DNA of 64,000 bases from Streptococcus xiaochunlingii (GCF_006385805.1 NZ_VFSG01000001.1:124001-188000); one strand, 5' to 3'. Counted from the first letter of the stretch, positions 36,902 through 46,821 are shown. Numbers and translations are program-made. Notes: generated by a model from the sequence alone, not told the origin.

Positions 36902-37194
36902 GAAGATTTCCGTATTTGGAAATCTTAAATTAAAGAAATAATATTCCTAGAAACTTCCATAGGTGAGTACGGACGTCATGGAACTTCGAAGAAGTTCCAT
37001 GACTAATTAAGATATAAAGGGCGTCTGCGGATAAAGTCAAAATAGGAAGTTTGACGCAGAATCTTTTGATTCTAGGAGAACTTATCTTTTTGACACAATC
37101 CGCAGCCCGTGTTCAATTAGTTTTGGATCTAAGGCTCCAAAACTCCCGAGCTTGATGCTAAAATGGTAGTGGAAGCTTAAAAAGGAGAGAGTGA
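36902..37194. other. 293-base gap with several strong inverted repeats
   Basis: No convincing gene. Contents: AAGATTTCC/GGAAATCTT (about 36904-36927, weak terminator); a perfect 13-base-arm hairpin GTCATGGAACTTC-GAA (36975-37003); a long-range pair CTGCGGAT (37025-37032) with ATCCGCAG (37098-37105) enclosing GTCAAA/TTTGAC and AGAATC/GATTCT; AGTTTTGGA/TCCAAAACT (about 37119-37144). TTGACA at 37090-37095 and TGCTAAAAT at 37156-37164 are promoter candidates for the lipoprotein gene. Confidence 0.6.
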
Positions 37195-37749
37195 ATGAAA
37201 AAAATACTTTTATCGACGCTTGCTTTAATAGGAGTGATGGGGCTAGTAGCCTGCTCAAATCAAGAAGGGACCTCGTCCAGTGAAAAGTCTGTAAAGGAAA
37301 CACGCCAGTCTTCAACCTCCTCTCAGGGCAAGAAAGTGACCAGCTTGAAAGGATCCTCAGAGTCTCCTTTTGTCTTGTATACAGATGAGGAACTTGAAAA
37401 TGCTAGAACTGTTGGAGACTTTAAAGCGCTCTATGCTTTAATGATGGACCGAACCGTTGCTCATTCAGAGGAAGCAGGAGCATCACTGACGGGCTCAGCT
37501 AAAGAGACCTATGAGACCTATCTGAAAGATTTGAAAGAGAAAATGGAAACGAGCAAGGCCCGCTTTAATGAATCTATGGATACGATAGGGTCCGAAGATA
37601 CCGAAGTTCCGGAAACTACTCGTGCAACCATTGTTGAAAAATTTGAAACGGCTCGAAAACAAGCTGAAGCATCTGAAAATGGGACCGCTCCATCATCGGA
37701 AACTCCAAATCTGGCATCAGACGAGAATTCGAGTGAGTCAGATCAATAA
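37195..37749 (+). CDS. Small putative lipoprotein of unknown function
   Basis: 184 aa. The N-terminus is a lipoprotein signal with lipobox LVAC (Cys20), so it should be anchored outside the membrane. A Ser/Lys/Thr-rich linker follows (about 21-60), then a mainly helical, Glu/Lys-rich region (about 65-155) and an acidic Ser-rich tail. I recognise no domain. AAAAAGGAGAG precedes the ATG. A short terminator follows, so it is probably monocistronic. Confidence 0.78.
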   Translation: MKKILLSTLALIGVMGLVACSNQEGTSSSEKSVKETRQSSTSSQGKKVTSLKGSSESPFVLYTDEELENARTVGDFKALYALMMDRTVAHSEEAGASLTGSAKETYETYLKDLKEKMETSKARFNESMDTIGSEDTEVPETTRATIVEKFETARKQAEASENGTAPSSETPNLASDENSSESDQ

Positions 37750-37825
37750 GCGAGGGATGTTTTTAAACGTCTCGTCTAGGATGGATGAGCAGTCGCTTTA
37801 CATGTAAGAATGATCATATCTAAAC

Positions 37826-37848
37826 AAGGAGCTTGTCTCCTTTTTTTC
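37826..37848 (+). terminator. Terminator between the lipoprotein gene and coiA
   Basis: AAGGAG pairs with CTCCTT around CTTGT and is followed by TTTTTTT. Confidence 0.75.
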
Positions 37849-37860
37849 TTGCTCTACTAT

Positions 37861-37884
37861 ATAAGTGTCTTCATAAGTGTCTTC
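37861..37884 (+). repeat. Exact tandem 12-base repeat upstream of the coiA cin-box
   Basis: ATAAGTGTCTTC occurs twice with no gap (37861-37872 and 37873-37884) and ends three bases before the cin-box. Confidence 0.9.
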
Positions 37885-37887
37885 GGT

Positions 37888-37895
37888 TACGAATT
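37888..37895 (+). promoter_or_regulatory. ComX (SigX) cin-box of coiA
   Basis: TACGAATT matches seven of eight positions of TACGAATA and lies 20 bases before the coiA start, the same geometry as before comEA. The T-run lies farther upstream than usual because of the tandem repeat. Confidence 0.75.
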
Positions 37896-37915
37896 ATATA
37901 AGTGGAGGTGATGAC

Positions 37916-38866
37916 ATGTTTATTGCGAAAGATGCAAAACAGCAGCGTTGGAATTGTTTGGAGAAGATCCCGATGAAAAAGGAGGGCCCTTTTTTCTGTC
38001 TCTTGTGTGGAAAGGAAGTCCGCTTAAAGAAAGGGCCCGTGATGCGTCCTCATTTTGCTCACATTAGCCTAGAGGATTGCCCCTTTCATCATGAGACGGA
38101 GAGTCCAGAGCATTTGGAGTTGAAATTGGGGATTTATCAATGGGCCAAGCAAAACTCCGATGCTGAAGTAGAAAGTCCTCTGCAGGCTTTCCAACAGATT
38201 GCGGATGTTCTCCTTCCGAATCAAAAGATTGCCTTAGAAGTGCAATGTAGTTCCTTGTCTATGGAGCGTTTGAAAGAACGGAGCGATGCCTATCACAAGC
38301 ATGGCTATCAGGTCTATTGGTTGTTAGGGAAGAACTTATGGCTCAAGAAAAGTCTATCAGCTCTGCAAGAAGGTTTTGTCTATTTTAGTCAAAATAGGGG
38401 CTTTCATCTCTGGGAGTTGGACCTTGAGAAGCAGGAAGTTCGACTCCACTATCTCATTCATCAAGACTTACGAGGGCGTCTTCATTATCGGACTCAACAT
38501 TTTCCTTTTTATGGAGGTAATCTGTTAGAAGTTTTGCGGACGCCTTATGCTCAACAGAGCTTGCAACAAATGACAGTCCCTCTAGACAGACAGTTTAAGG
38601 ACTATCTTCGTCAAAAGCTATATTACCGTCATCCTAAATGGATGGCCCTTCAGGAACAACTCTATCTGAAAGGAAAGCATCTCCTGGAATTGGACTTGGA
38701 AGCCTTTTATCCCCTTTGTCGGCCACTGAAGTCTTCCCATTTTATCCAGATTAGGGGAGATTGGCGAAGCTATTACCAGGACTTTATGACCTACTATCGT
38801 CGAACTGGAATGAAAGCGACGCAGACTCTTTATTCACCTCGTTTTTATCAGAATGGGAAAGCTTAA
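37916..38866 (+). CDS. coiA: Competence protein CoiA
   Basis: 316 aa CoiA, needed for transformation at the recombination stage after DNA uptake. Seen: an N-terminal zinc-finger-like FFCLLCGKEVRLKKG with RPHFAHIS (about residues 26-50), and a nuclease-like core with ALEVQCSSLSMERLKERSDAY (about 105-125) of the restriction-endonuclease fold. ATG 37916 follows GGAGGTGATGAC. The longer frame to 37877 covers the cin-box and is rejected. Upstream of pepF, the usual streptococcal order. A separate -10 precedes pepF. Confidence 0.93.
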   Translation: MFIAKDAKQQRWNCLEKIPMKKEGPFFCLLCGKEVRLKKGPVMRPHFAHISLEDCPFHHETESPEHLELKLGIYQWAKQNSDAEVESPLQAFQQIADVLLPNQKIALEVQCSSLSMERLKERSDAYHKHGYQVYWLLGKNLWLKKSLSALQEGFVYFSQNRGFHLWELDLEKQEVRLHYLIHQDLRGRLHYRTQHFPFYGGNLLEVLRTPYAQQSLQQMTVPLDRQFKDYLRQKLYYRHPKWMALQEQLYLKGKHLLELDLEAFYPLCRPLKSSHFIQIRGDWRSYYQDFMTYYRRTGMKATQTLYSPRFYQNGKA

Positions 38867-38904
38867 ATTTCCGTGAATCAAATACCCCCAAATGGTAATA
38901 TATG

Positions 38905-38913
38905 TGATAAAAT
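38905..38913 (+). promoter_or_regulatory. pepF promoter (extended -10)
   Basis: TGATAAAAT, a TGN-type extended -10, 24 bases before the pepF ATG. It gives pepF expression independent of competence. Confidence 0.5.
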
Positions 38914-38936
38914 AGAAACATTGGAGGATTTTTGTA

Positions 38937-40739
38937 ATGGTAAAACAACGAAATGAAATTGATGAAAAATACCAATGGGATTTGTCGACCATTTTTGCGA
39001 CAGACCAAGCTTGGGAAGAAGAAGCAACTGCTTTAGCTGCAGCGATTAAAGATGCTGCCCATTTTGCAGGCTCTTTATTGTCTTCTCCAGCCAACCTATT
39101 AGAAACCACAGAAGTTTATTTGGACTTGAGCCGTCGTTTGGAGAAGGTCTATGTCTACGCCCATATGAAGAATGACCAGGATACACGCGTAGCTAAATAC
39201 CAAGAATTCCAATCAAAAGCCATGTCTCTATACAGCCTTTTAGGGGAGACCTTTGCCTTCTACGAACCAGAATTTATGGAGATCACCGAAGAGCAATATG
39301 CCAACTTCTTGAAAGAAGTCCCTGCCTTAGAAGCTTATGCTCATTACTTTGACAAATTGCTCAAAACCAAAGAGCACGTTCTTTCTCAAAAAGAAGAAGA
39401 GTTGTTAGCTGGAGCGGGTGAAATCTTTGCTGCGGCAGGGGAAACCTTTGAGATTCTGGACAATGCCGATATCGTCTTCCCAATGGTGAAAGATGACCAA
39501 GGGCAAGAAGTACAGTTGACTCATGGAAACTATATCTCTTTGGTAGAGTCGAAGGATCGCCAAGTCCGTAAGGAAGCTTACCAAGCCTTGTATGGTGTCT
39601 ACGAACAGTACCAACATACTTATGCCAAGACCCTTCAGACCAACGTCAAGGTCCACAATTACAATGCTAAGGTTCGCAAATTCTCTAGCGCGCGTGAAGC
39701 AGCTCTTTCTGCTAACTTCATCCCAGAGAGTGTCTATGATAGCCTGGTAGAGGCAGTGAACAAGCATTTGCCACTCTTACAACGCTACGTGAAGTTGCGC
39801 TCAAAAATCTTGGGAATTGAAGATTTGAAGATGTATGATGTTTACACACCATTGTCTTCTACTGATTACAAGTTCACCTACGAAGAAGCCCTTGCTAAGT
39901 CTGAGCAGGCTTTAGCGGTGCTTGGTGATGATTACCTATCACGCGTGAAGCGTGCCTTCACCGAACGTTGGATCGACGTGCATGTCAACCAAGGGAAACG
40001 CTCAGGTGCCTATTCAGGTGGTTCATACGATACCAATGCCTTTATGTTGTTGAACTGGCAAGATACATTGGACAATCTCTTCACCTTGGTGCATGAGACT
40101 GGCCATAGTATGCACTCCAGCTACACCCGTGAAACCCAACCTTATGTCTATGGGGACTATTCGATCTTCCTTGCGGAGATTGCATCTACAACCAATGAAA
40201 ATATCTTGACTGAGCAACTGTTGTCAGAAGTAGAAGATGATGAGACCCGTTTTGCTATTCTCAACCACTTCTTGGATGGCTTCCGTGGTACAGTCTTCCG
40301 TCAAACCCAGTTTGCTGAGTTTGAACATGCGATTCACAAGGCCGACCAAGAAGGACAAGTCTTGACCAGCGAATTCTTGAATGAGCTGTATGCGGACTTG
40401 AATGAGAAATATTATGGTCTTTCAAAAGAAGACAATCCAGAAATCCAATACGAATGGGCTCGCATTCCTCATTTCTACTATAACTACTATGTTTTCCAAT
40501 ATTCGACTGGTTTTGCAGCAGCCTCTGCCTTGGCTGAGAAGATCGTTCATGGAACACAGGAAGATAAGGACAAATACCTAGAGTATTTGAAGGCCGGAAA
40601 TTCGGACTACCCACTCAATGTGATCCGCAAGGCAGGTGTTGATATGAAAAAAGAAGACTACCTTCATGCCGCCTTTGAAGTCTTTGAACGTCGTCTCAAT
40701 GAATTTGAGGCCCTCGTTGAAAAATTAGGATTGGCCTAA
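38937..40739 (+). CDS. pepF: Oligoendopeptidase F (PepF/PepB), M3 family
   Basis: 600 aa cytoplasmic zinc endopeptidase of family M3 that cleaves oligopeptides taken up from outside. The zinc motif is HETGH (His386-His390), with the downstream Glu ligand in the following helix. Length and the N-terminal [11 protein letters not shown] segment fit PepF/PepB. TTGGAGG precedes the ATG. The O-methyltransferase gene starts one base after its stop, so the two are translationally linked. Confidence 0.94.
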   Translation: MVKQRNEIDEKYQWDLSTIFATDQAWEEEATALAAAIKDAAHFAGSLLSSPANLLETTEVYLDLSRRLEKVYVYAHMKNDQDTRVAKYQEFQSKAMSLYSLLGETFAFYEPEFMEITEEQYANFLKEVPALEAYAHYFDKLLKTKEHVLSQKEEELLAGAGEIFAAAGETFEILDNADIVFPMVKDDQGQEVQLTHGNYISLVESKDRQVRKEAYQALYGVYEQYQHTYAKTLQTNVKVHNYNAKVRKFSSAREAALSANFIPESVYDSLVEAVNKHLPLLQRYVKLRSKILGIEDLKMYDVYTPLSSTDYKFTYEEALAKSEQALAVLGDDYLSRVKRAFTERWIDVHVNQGKRSGAYSGGSYDTNAFMLLNWQDTLDNLFTLVHETGHSMHSSYTRETQPYVYGDYSIFLAEIASTTNENILTEQLLSEVEDDETRFAILNHFLDGFRGTVFRQTQFAEFEHAIHKADQEGQVLTSEFLNELYADLNEKYYGLSKEDNPEIQYEWARIPHFYYNYYVFQYSTGFAAASALAEKIVHGTQEDKDKYLEYLKAGNSDYPLNVIRKAGVDMKKEDYLHAAFEVFERRLNEFEALVEKLGLA

Positions 40740-40740
40740 G

Positions 40741-41454
40741 ATGGTTGAGTCTTACAGTAAAAATGCTAACCACAATATGCGCAGACCAGTTGTGAAGGAG
40801 GAAATAGTCTCCTTCATGCGGGAGCGCCAAGCACCGGTAACCGATGCTTTAAAGGAGCTAGAAGAATTTGCTCGTCGGGAAAATATTCCCATTATCCCTC
40901 ATGAAACGGTCGCTTTCTTTCGTCTCTTTTTGCAGACCATGCAGCCCAAGTCGATTTTAGAAATTGGGACAGCGATTGGCTTTTCAGCTCTCTTGATGGC
41001 GGAGCAAGTGCCTGATGCAAAGATTATGACCATTGATCGCAACGAGGAAATGATTGGTTTTGCTAAAGAAAACTTTGCTCGTTTTGATCAACGCAAGCAA
41101 ATCACCCTCTTAGAGGGAGATGCGGTGGACCTGCTGGAGCATATTGAACAACGCTTTGACTTGATTTTTATGGATTCGGCTAAGTCCAAGTACATCGTCT
41201 TTCTTCCAGAAGTTCTCAAACGATTGGAAGTTGGGGGAGTCGTGATTTTGGACGATATCTTCCAAGGAGGAGATGTGGCGCGTGATATTATGGATGTACG
41301 GAGAGGACAACGGACCATTTATCGAGGCTTACAACGTCTCTTTGATGCCACTTTGGATCATCCTGGTTTGACAGCCAGTCTGATTCCCCTCGGTGATGGC
41401 ATTCTCATGATTCGTAAAAATCTGGAAGAGATTTCTTTGCCGACAGAAGAGTAG
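40741..41454 (+). CDS. SAM-dependent O-methyltransferase (methyltransferase family 3)
   Basis: 237 aa class I methyltransferase of the catechol/caffeoyl-CoA O-methyltransferase group (YrrM-like). Seen: SAM loop ILEIGTAIGFSALLM (about residues 78-92), MTIDRNEEM (motif II), and the metal-binding FMDSAKSKY and VVILDDIFQGG. Bacillus YrrM/TrmR methylates the wobble hydroxyuridine of tRNA; the same role is possible here. It starts one base after pepF. prsA follows with its own promoter. Confidence 0.87.
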   Translation: MVESYSKNANHNMRRPVVKEEIVSFMRERQAPVTDALKELEEFARRENIPIIPHETVAFFRLFLQTMQPKSILEIGTAIGFSALLMAEQVPDAKIMTIDRNEEMIGFAKENFARFDQRKQITLLEGDAVDLLEHIEQRFDLIFMDSAKSKYIVFLPEVLKRLEVGGVVILDDIFQGGDVARDIMDVRRGQRTIYRGLQRLFDATLDHPGLTASLIPLGDGILMIRKNLEEISLPTEE

Positions 41455-41531
41455 CTTTTAGACTTATTTAAGTTATCCTGTTGAATTTGTGGTAAAATAG
41501 TAGCAGTGAATTTTAGAATGGAGAAAAAAAC

Positions 41532-42473
41532 ATGAAGAAAAAATTTGTAGCTGGAGCGGTGACCCTTTTATCAGTTGTAGCGCTAGCAGCTTGTGCAAAA
41601 AGTGGCAGTGACAAAGATATCGTCACAATGAAGGGAGATACCATTACTGTTGGTGACTTCTATGATGAAATCAAAAACAACCAAGGTGCACAACAATACC
41701 TTTTCCAAATGACGATTAACAAAGTCTTTGAAAAAGAATACGGCTCAAAAGTCTCAGACAAAGATGTTGAGAAAAAAGTTGATGAGCAGAAAAAACAATT
41801 GGGTGAAGCCTTCAAGAGCTACCTCACTCAACAAGGTTTAACAGAAGAAACCAACAAACAACAAATCCGTAGCAATCTTTTGTTAGAGTATGCGGTTGAC
41901 CAAGCTATTTCAAAAGAGTTGACAGACGAAGCTTACAAAAAAGCATTTGAAAGCTATACACCAGAAATCACTGCAAATGTGATTAAATTGGATTCAGAAG
42001 AAAAAGCAAATGAAGTTCTTGCAAGTGTAAAAGCTGAAGGCGCAGACTTTGCACAAATCGCCAAAGAAAACTCTACAGATGCTAGCACCAAAGATAAGGG
42101 TGGAGAAATCAAATTTGACTCTGGAACAACAACTGTTCCAACCCGTGTTAAGGAAGCAGCATCTAAGCTTGATGTAAATGGTATTTCTGATGTTGTCATT
42201 GTTCCTGCTAGTCAAAACAACGCTGGTAGTTACTATATTGTGAAAGTAACCAAGAAGGAAGAAAAAGGATCAGATTGGAAGAAATACGAAAAACGCTTGA
42301 AAGAAATTCTAACGGCAGATCGTAAAAATGATGCCAACTTTATCCGTAGCATCATTGCTAAAGCAATGACAAATGCCAATATCAAGGTGAAAGATGATGC
42401 CTTCAAGGCAACCTTCAACCAATACATGCAAAATATCGGTGCAACAACAGAAGGCAGCTCATCTTCTAAATAA
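41532..42473 (+). CDS. prsA: Foldase lipoprotein PrsA (parvulin-type)
   Basis: 313 aa extracytoplasmic lipoprotein that helps fold exported proteins. Lipobox ALAAC with Cys21. An N-terminal SurA-like chaperone region is followed by a parvulin-like domain (about residues 140-240; ANVIKLDSEEKANEVL, GGEIKFDSG) and a C-terminal helical segment ending in a Ser-rich tail. Streptococcal PrsA domains can lack isomerase activity. GGAGAAAAAA precedes the ATG. It would act on secreted proteins such as the surface protease at 59399. Confidence 0.94.
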   Translation: MKKKFVAGAVTLLSVVALAACAKSGSDKDIVTMKGDTITVGDFYDEIKNNQGAQQYLFQMTINKVFEKEYGSKVSDKDVEKKVDEQKKQLGEAFKSYLTQQGLTEETNKQQIRSNLLLEYAVDQAISKELTDEAYKKAFESYTPEITANVIKLDSEEKANEVLASVKAEGADFAQIAKENSTDASTKDKGGEIKFDSGTTTVPTRVKEAASKLDVNGISDVVIVPASQNNAGSYYIVKVTKKEEKGSDWKKYEKRLKEILTADRKNDANFIRSIIAKAMTNANIKVKDDAFKATFNQYMQNIGATTEGSSSSK

Positions 42474-42482
42474 GGATATTAG

Positions 42483-42511
42483 TTGACGACCATTGTATTT
42501 ATCTGTATAAT
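42483..42511 (+). promoter_or_regulatory. Promoter of the T-box / alaS transcript
   Basis: TTGACG (42483-42488), 17-base spacer, TATAAT (42506-42511), starting ten bases after the prsA stop. Confidence 0.85.
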
Positions 42512-42517
42512 GAGATA

Positions 42518-42698
42518 GTTGAGAATAAATCATTTAGAATCGGATGCAGAGAAGTGGCGGGGGTGCGAGCCATGGAAGAGGAATGATTTTGCTACTCAAT
42601 AGAACAATTACATAATCGAATGAAGAATGACAAGTTCATTGAATGAAGGTGGTACCGCGGTTTTTCGCCCTTCGTTAGTGAGCTTGTCTTTTTTTCAG
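42518..42698 (+). promoter_or_regulatory. T-box riboswitch, alanine specific
   Basis: tRNA-sensing leader. The conserved T-box AAGGTGGTACCGCGG is at 42646-42660, followed by the competing terminator (ACAAG...CTTGT plus T-run, to 42698). Stem I is closed by TTGAG/CTCAA and AATCATT/AATGATT. The internal loop exposes GCT at 42591-42593, an alanine codon. The UGGU of the antiterminator bulge fits the A discriminator of tRNA-Ala. Uncharged tRNA-Ala should permit readthrough into the next two genes. Confidence 0.93.
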
Positions 42699-42764
42699 CA
42701 TCTTCTACCGGAGATCCTTTCTAATAAGAGAAAGGCCTTCCTATAGATTTGCAGGAGGAAACTG

Positions 42765-43250
42765 ATGAAATCGTATCTGGTCAAACAAAAGTTTCGACTT
42801 GGAGGGGAACGCTTTGACATCAAAAATGATCTGGGAATGGTAGAATACCATGTAGAAGGTTCATTTTTTAAGATTCCTAAGACCTTTACTATCTATGATG
42901 TTGCTGGTGAACAGGTCAGTGAGATTAGTAAAGAAGTCTTAACTTTCCTACCACGTTTTAAAATTCAACTGAGTAACGGAGATAGTTTTTATATCCGTAA
43001 GAAGTTGACTTTTTGGAAGGATAAGTATGAATTTGATAATCTTGGTCTTCGCATCGAAGGAAACGTCTGGGATTTGAATTTTAAATTGCTAGATAACCGC
43101 GATCAAGTGATTGCCGAGATAACGAAAGAACTTTTCCATTTAACCTCAACTTATACCGTAACCGTCTATGAAGACTCTTATGCAGACCTAGTTATTTCTC
43201 TCTGCGTCGCAATTGACTATGTAGAAATGCTAGAAAGTCAATCAAGTTAG
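42765..43250 (+). CDS. LURP-one-related (YxjI-like) protein
   Basis: 161 aa protein of the LURP-one-related / YxjI family, a tubby-like beta-barrel fold (sequence such as MVEYHVEGSFF, EISKEVLTFLPRF). Bacterial members have no firm function. GCAGGAGG precedes the ATG. It lies between the T-box and alaS, only 15 bases from alaS, so it is under alanine-tRNA control together with the synthetase. It is entirely soluble in appearance, without signal or membrane segments. Confidence 0.83.
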   Translation: MKSYLVKQKFRLGGERFDIKNDLGMVEYHVEGSFFKIPKTFTIYDVAGEQVSEISKEVLTFLPRFKIQLSNGDSFYIRKKLTFWKDKYEFDNLGLRIEGNVWDLNFKLLDNRDQVIAEITKELFHLTSTYTVTVYEDSYADLVISLCVAIDYVEMLESQSS

Positions 43251-43265
43251 TAAAAAGGAGACATC

Positions 43266-45884
43266 ATGAAACAATTATCTAGTGCACAAGTCCGCCAAAT
43301 GTGGCTTGATTTCTGGGCGACCAAAGGTCACTCAGTAGAACCATCCGTTAGCTTGGTTCCAGTAAACGATCCAACCCTATTGTGGATTAACTCAGGGGTT
43401 GCAACCCTTAAGAAATACTTTGATGGGACTATCATTCCTGAAAATCCACGGATTACCAATGCGCAAAAAGCCATCCGTACCAACGATATCGAAAACGTAG
43501 GGAAGACGGCGCGTCACCATACTATGTTTGAAATGTTGGGGAACTTCTCAATTGGGGATTACTTCCGTGATGAAGCCATTACCTGGGCTTATGAACTTTT
43601 GACAAGTCCTGAATGGTTTGACTTCCCTAAAGACAAACTTTACATGACTTACTATCCAGATGACATAGATTCATACAATCGCTGGATTGAAGTGGGCGTG
43701 GATCCAAGTCACTTGATTCCTATTGAGGATAACTTCTGGGAAATCGGTGCGGGACCTTCTGGACCTGATACAGAAATCTTCTTCGACCGTGGAGAAGCCT
43801 TTGACCCAGAAAATATTGGAATTCGCCTTCTTGCGGAAGATATCGAAAACGATCGCTACATCGAAATCTGGAATATCGTTTTGTCACAATTTAATGCGGA
43901 CCCAGCGGTTCCTCGTAGTGAATACAAGGAATTGCCGCACAAGAACATTGATACGGGCGCTGGTTTGGAGCGTTTGGTGGCGGTGATCCAAGGGGCTAAG
44001 ACCAACTTTGAAACAGACCTCTTCATGCCAATCATCCGTGAAGTTGAGAAATTATCTGGTAAGGTTTATGACCAAGATGGCGATAATATGAGCTTCAAGG
44101 TTATTGCAGACCATATCCGTTCGCTTTCATTTGCTATCGGTGATGGTGCCCTTCCTGGAAATGAAGGTCGTGGTTATGTCCTTCGTCGTCTTCTCCGTCG
44201 TGCTTCTATGCATGGTCAAAAATTAGGTATCAATGAGCCTTTCCTTTACAAACTGGTTCCAACTGTTGGCAAAATCATGGAAAGCTACTACCCAGAAGTG
44301 CTTGAAAAACGTGACTTTATTGAAAAAATCGTCAAGAGCGAAGAAGAGTCATTTGCCCGTACTCTTCACTCAGGTCAGAACTTTGCCCAAGGTATTGTCG
44401 CAGACTTGAAAGAAAAAGGCCAAACAGTTATCGCAGGTCAAGATGTCTTCAAACTCTACGATACTTATGGATTCCCAATGGAGTTGACAGAAGAAATCGC
44501 TGAAGAAGCTGGTATGACAGTCGACCGTGAAGGTTTTGAAGCAGCCATGAAAGAGCAGCAAGAACGTGCGCGTGCTTCAGCTGTTAAAGGCGGCTCCATG
44601 GGGATGCAAAACGAAACCCTTCAAAACATTACTGTTGAGAGTGTCTTCAACTACAATGCAAGTCAATTGCCTTCAAAATTGGTGGCTATCGTAGCAGATA
44701 ACGCAGAAGTAGAAGCTGTTTCAGAAGGAACTGCATCTCTTATCTTTGCAGAAACTCCATTCTACGCTGAAATGGGTGGACAAGTAGCTGACCATGGTCA
44801 AATTTTGGATGCTAAAGGAAATGTCGTAGCAACTGTAACAGACGTTCAAAAAGCACCAAACGGACAAGCTCTTCATACTGTTGAAGTTCTTGCTCCACTT
44901 GCTTTGAACCAAGAATATACCTTGGCGATAGATACGAACCGTCGTCACCGTGTCATGAAGAACCACACAGCGACTCACTTGCTCCATGCAGCTCTTCACA
45001 ATATCCTTGGCCACCATGCTACTCAAGCAGGATCTCTTAACGAAGTAGAATTCCTTCGCTTTGACTTCACCCACTTCCAGGCAGTAACTCCTGAAGAATT
45101 GCGGGCTATTGAGCAACAAGTCAATGAGAAGATTTGGGAAGCCATCGCAGTGGAAACAGTTGAGACTGACATTGATACAGCTAAAGAAATGGGAGCTATG
45201 GCCCTCTTTGGTGAGAAATACGGTAAAGAAGTCCGTGTTGTCACCATCGGTGACTACTCAGTGGAACTCTGTGGCGGTACCCATGTAAGCAATACTTCTG
45301 AAATCGGTCTCTTCAAGATTGTCAAAGAAGAAGGGATTGGATCAGGAACTCGCCGTATCTTGGCAGTGACTGGTAAAGAAGCCTTCGAAGCTTACCGTGA
45401 ACAAGAAGATGCTCTAAAAGCAGTCGCAGCAACCTTGAAAGCCCCTCAACTCAAGGAAGTACCTCACAAGGTTGAAGGACTTCAAGAGCAACTTCGTCAA
45501 TTGCAAAAAGAAAATGCTGAATTGAAGGAAAAAGCAGCAGCAGCGGTAGCAGGCGATGTCTTCAAGGATGTTCAAGAAGCAAATGGACACCGTTATATTG
45601 CCAGCCAAGTTTCAGTTTCAGATGCAGGTGCCCTTCGTACCTTTGCAGATAACTGGAAACAAAAAGACTACTCTGATGTCCTGGTTCTTGTCGCAGCAAT
45701 TGGTAACAAGGTCAACCTTCTCGTAGCCAGCAAGAACAAAGATATCCACGCAGGTAACTTAGTTAAAGAATTGGCTCCAATCGTCGATGGACGTGGTGGT
45801 GGTAAACCAGACATGGCCATGGCAGGAGGAAGCAACCAAGCGAAAATCCAAGAATTGTTGGATGCCGTAGCAATTAAATTGTAA
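43266..45884 (+). CDS. alaS: Alanyl-tRNA synthetase AlaS
   Basis: 872 aa class IIc synthetase that charges tRNA-Ala. Domains in order: aminoacylation core (motif 2 region with [18 protein letters not shown], about residues 80-97), tRNA-recognition region, and an editing domain with zinc-site [11 protein letters not shown] (about 564-574) and the later CGGTH. Last comes a coiled linker and C-terminal C-Ala domain ending [23 protein letters not shown] precedes the ATG. Expression is governed by the alanine T-box at 42518. Confidence 0.97.
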   Translation: MKQLSSAQVRQMWLDFWATKGHSVEPSVSLVPVNDPTLLWINSGVATLKKYFDGTIIPENPRITNAQKAIRTNDIENVGKTARHHTMFEMLGNFSIGDYFRDEAITWAYELLTSPEWFDFPKDKLYMTYYPDDIDSYNRWIEVGVDPSHLIPIEDNFWEIGAGPSGPDTEIFFDRGEAFDPENIGIRLLAEDIENDRYIEIWNIVLSQFNADPAVPRSEYKELPHKNIDTGAGLERLVAVIQGAKTNFETDLFMPIIREVEKLSGKVYDQDGDNMSFKVIADHIRSLSFAIGDGALPGNEGRGYVLRRLLRRASMHGQKLGINEPFLYKLVPTVGKIMESYYPEVLEKRDFIEKIVKSEEESFARTLHSGQNFAQGIVADLKEKGQTVIAGQDVFKLYDTYGFPMELTEEIAEEAGMTVDREGFEAAMKEQQERARASAVKGGSMGMQNETLQNITVESVFNYNASQLPSKLVAIVADNAEVEAVSEGTASLIFAETPFYAEMGGQVADHGQILDAKGNVVATVTDVQKAPNGQALHTVEVLAPLALNQEYTLAIDTNRRHRVMKNHTATHLLHAALHNILGHHATQAGSLNEVEFLRFDFTHFQAVTPEELRAIEQQVNEKIWEAIAVETVETDIDTAKEMGAMALFGEKYGKEVRVVTIGDYSVELCGGTHVSNTSEIGLFKIVKEEGIGSGTRRILAVTGKEAFEAYREQEDALKAVAATLKAPQLKEVPHKVEGLQEQLRQLQKENAELKEKAAAAVAGDVFKDVQEANGHRYIASQVSVSDAGALRTFADNWKQKDYSDVLVLVAAIGNKVNLLVASKNKDIHAGNLVKELAPIVDGRGGGKPDMAMAGGSNQAKIQELLDAVAIKL

Positions 45885-45893
45885 GCAACAAGA

Positions 45894-45918
45894 GATCTAC
45901 CTTCGGGTAGGTCTTTTT
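45894..45918 (+). terminator. alaS terminator
   Basis: Eight-base stem GATCTACC with GGTAGGTC capped by a stable TTCG tetraloop, followed by TTTTT. Beyond it, 45919-46164 holds a possible promoter TTGTAA-16-TACAAT (45964-45991) whose boxes form the dyad TTGTAAT/ATTACAA; nothing else is evident. Confidence 0.9.
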
Positions 45919-46164
45919 GTATGGTAAACTGTTAAATCTTTGTAAAAACTTTTTAAGAAGTACTTGTAATTTTTGATAAATACATTACAATAAATATATA
46001 GGAAAAAGAAAGTGTCTTAGATATTGCTCCATTGTCGATTTGAAGGCGCAGTCCGAGGCCCTCATAAAAATCCTAAGTTTGACAGCATAATAAATAATCA
46101 AAGGTAGATAATTGAATTAAAAAATAGACTTGGAATAGGAATCGAAAGGAAAAAGGAGTGTTGT

Positions 46165-46821
46165 ATGAAGGGGAACAGTATCTGGAAAAATGTTGGTTTG
46201 TATGCCTTGGTGGTCTTCTCTCATTTTATTTTATTTTCGAGGATTCTTGCTAGTTGCTTGAATGTTCTCGTTGAGGGAGGTTCCGAGCCTCTCATTCTCT
46301 TGATATTCGCTTTGGTATCTGCTCTCTATATTTTTGGTTTGTGGAAATGGTACCAAAAGGGTTGGAAACTTGAGGTTAAAAAGACCAAACTGACGTCCAC
46401 GATATGGTTACCCATTGGATTATTAGTTGCCTTTATTGCTCTTCAAGCCTTGGTCTCGGGTGAATCGTCTAATAATCAAAGAAGTATTGAGTTTTTCTTG
46501 GAGTTATTTCCTGCCTTCGTTTTTTTCTATATTATTTTTATTGCTCCCATTATTGAAGAATTCATAACTAGAGGCTTAATGGCCAAGTATCTATTTTCAA
46601 AGCAAGAAACCCTAGGACAGACCTTGCTCTATATTGCTCTTTCTTCTAGTTTATTTTCTTTTCTCCATCTTCCGTCTAGTCTAGGGCAATTTCTAATTTA
46701 CTTTATAATGAGTTCAATTTTCGCTTTAGCGTATCTGACTAAGGAAGATATTCGTTATGCCATTGCCCTGCATATAGCAAATAACCTGATCGCTTCTCTC
46801 CTTATCTTCTTGCTTCAATAA
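46165..46821 (+). CDS. CPBP family intramembrane metalloprotease (CAAX/Abi type)
   Basis: 218 aa membrane protein with about six hydrophobic segments. The CPBP motifs are present: EEFITRG (Glu131-Glu132...Arg, motif 1), FSFLHLP with the second-motif His, and HIANN (motif 3). Family members include Rce1-like proteases, bacteriocin self-immunity proteins and Abi proteins. No bacteriocin gene is adjacent, so the role is open. AAAAAGGAGTG precedes the ATG. It is bounded by terminators and likely monocistronic. Confidence 0.85.
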   Translation: MKGNSIWKNVGLYALVVFSHFILFSRILASCLNVLVEGGSEPLILLIFALVSALYIFGLWKWYQKGWKLEVKKTKLTSTIWLPIGLLVAFIALQALVSGESSNNQRSIEFFLELFPAFVFFYIIFIAPIIEEFITRGLMAKYLFSKQETLGQTLLYIALSSSLFSFLHLPSSLGQFLIYFIMSSIFALAYLTKEDIRYAIALHIANNLIASLLIFLLQ

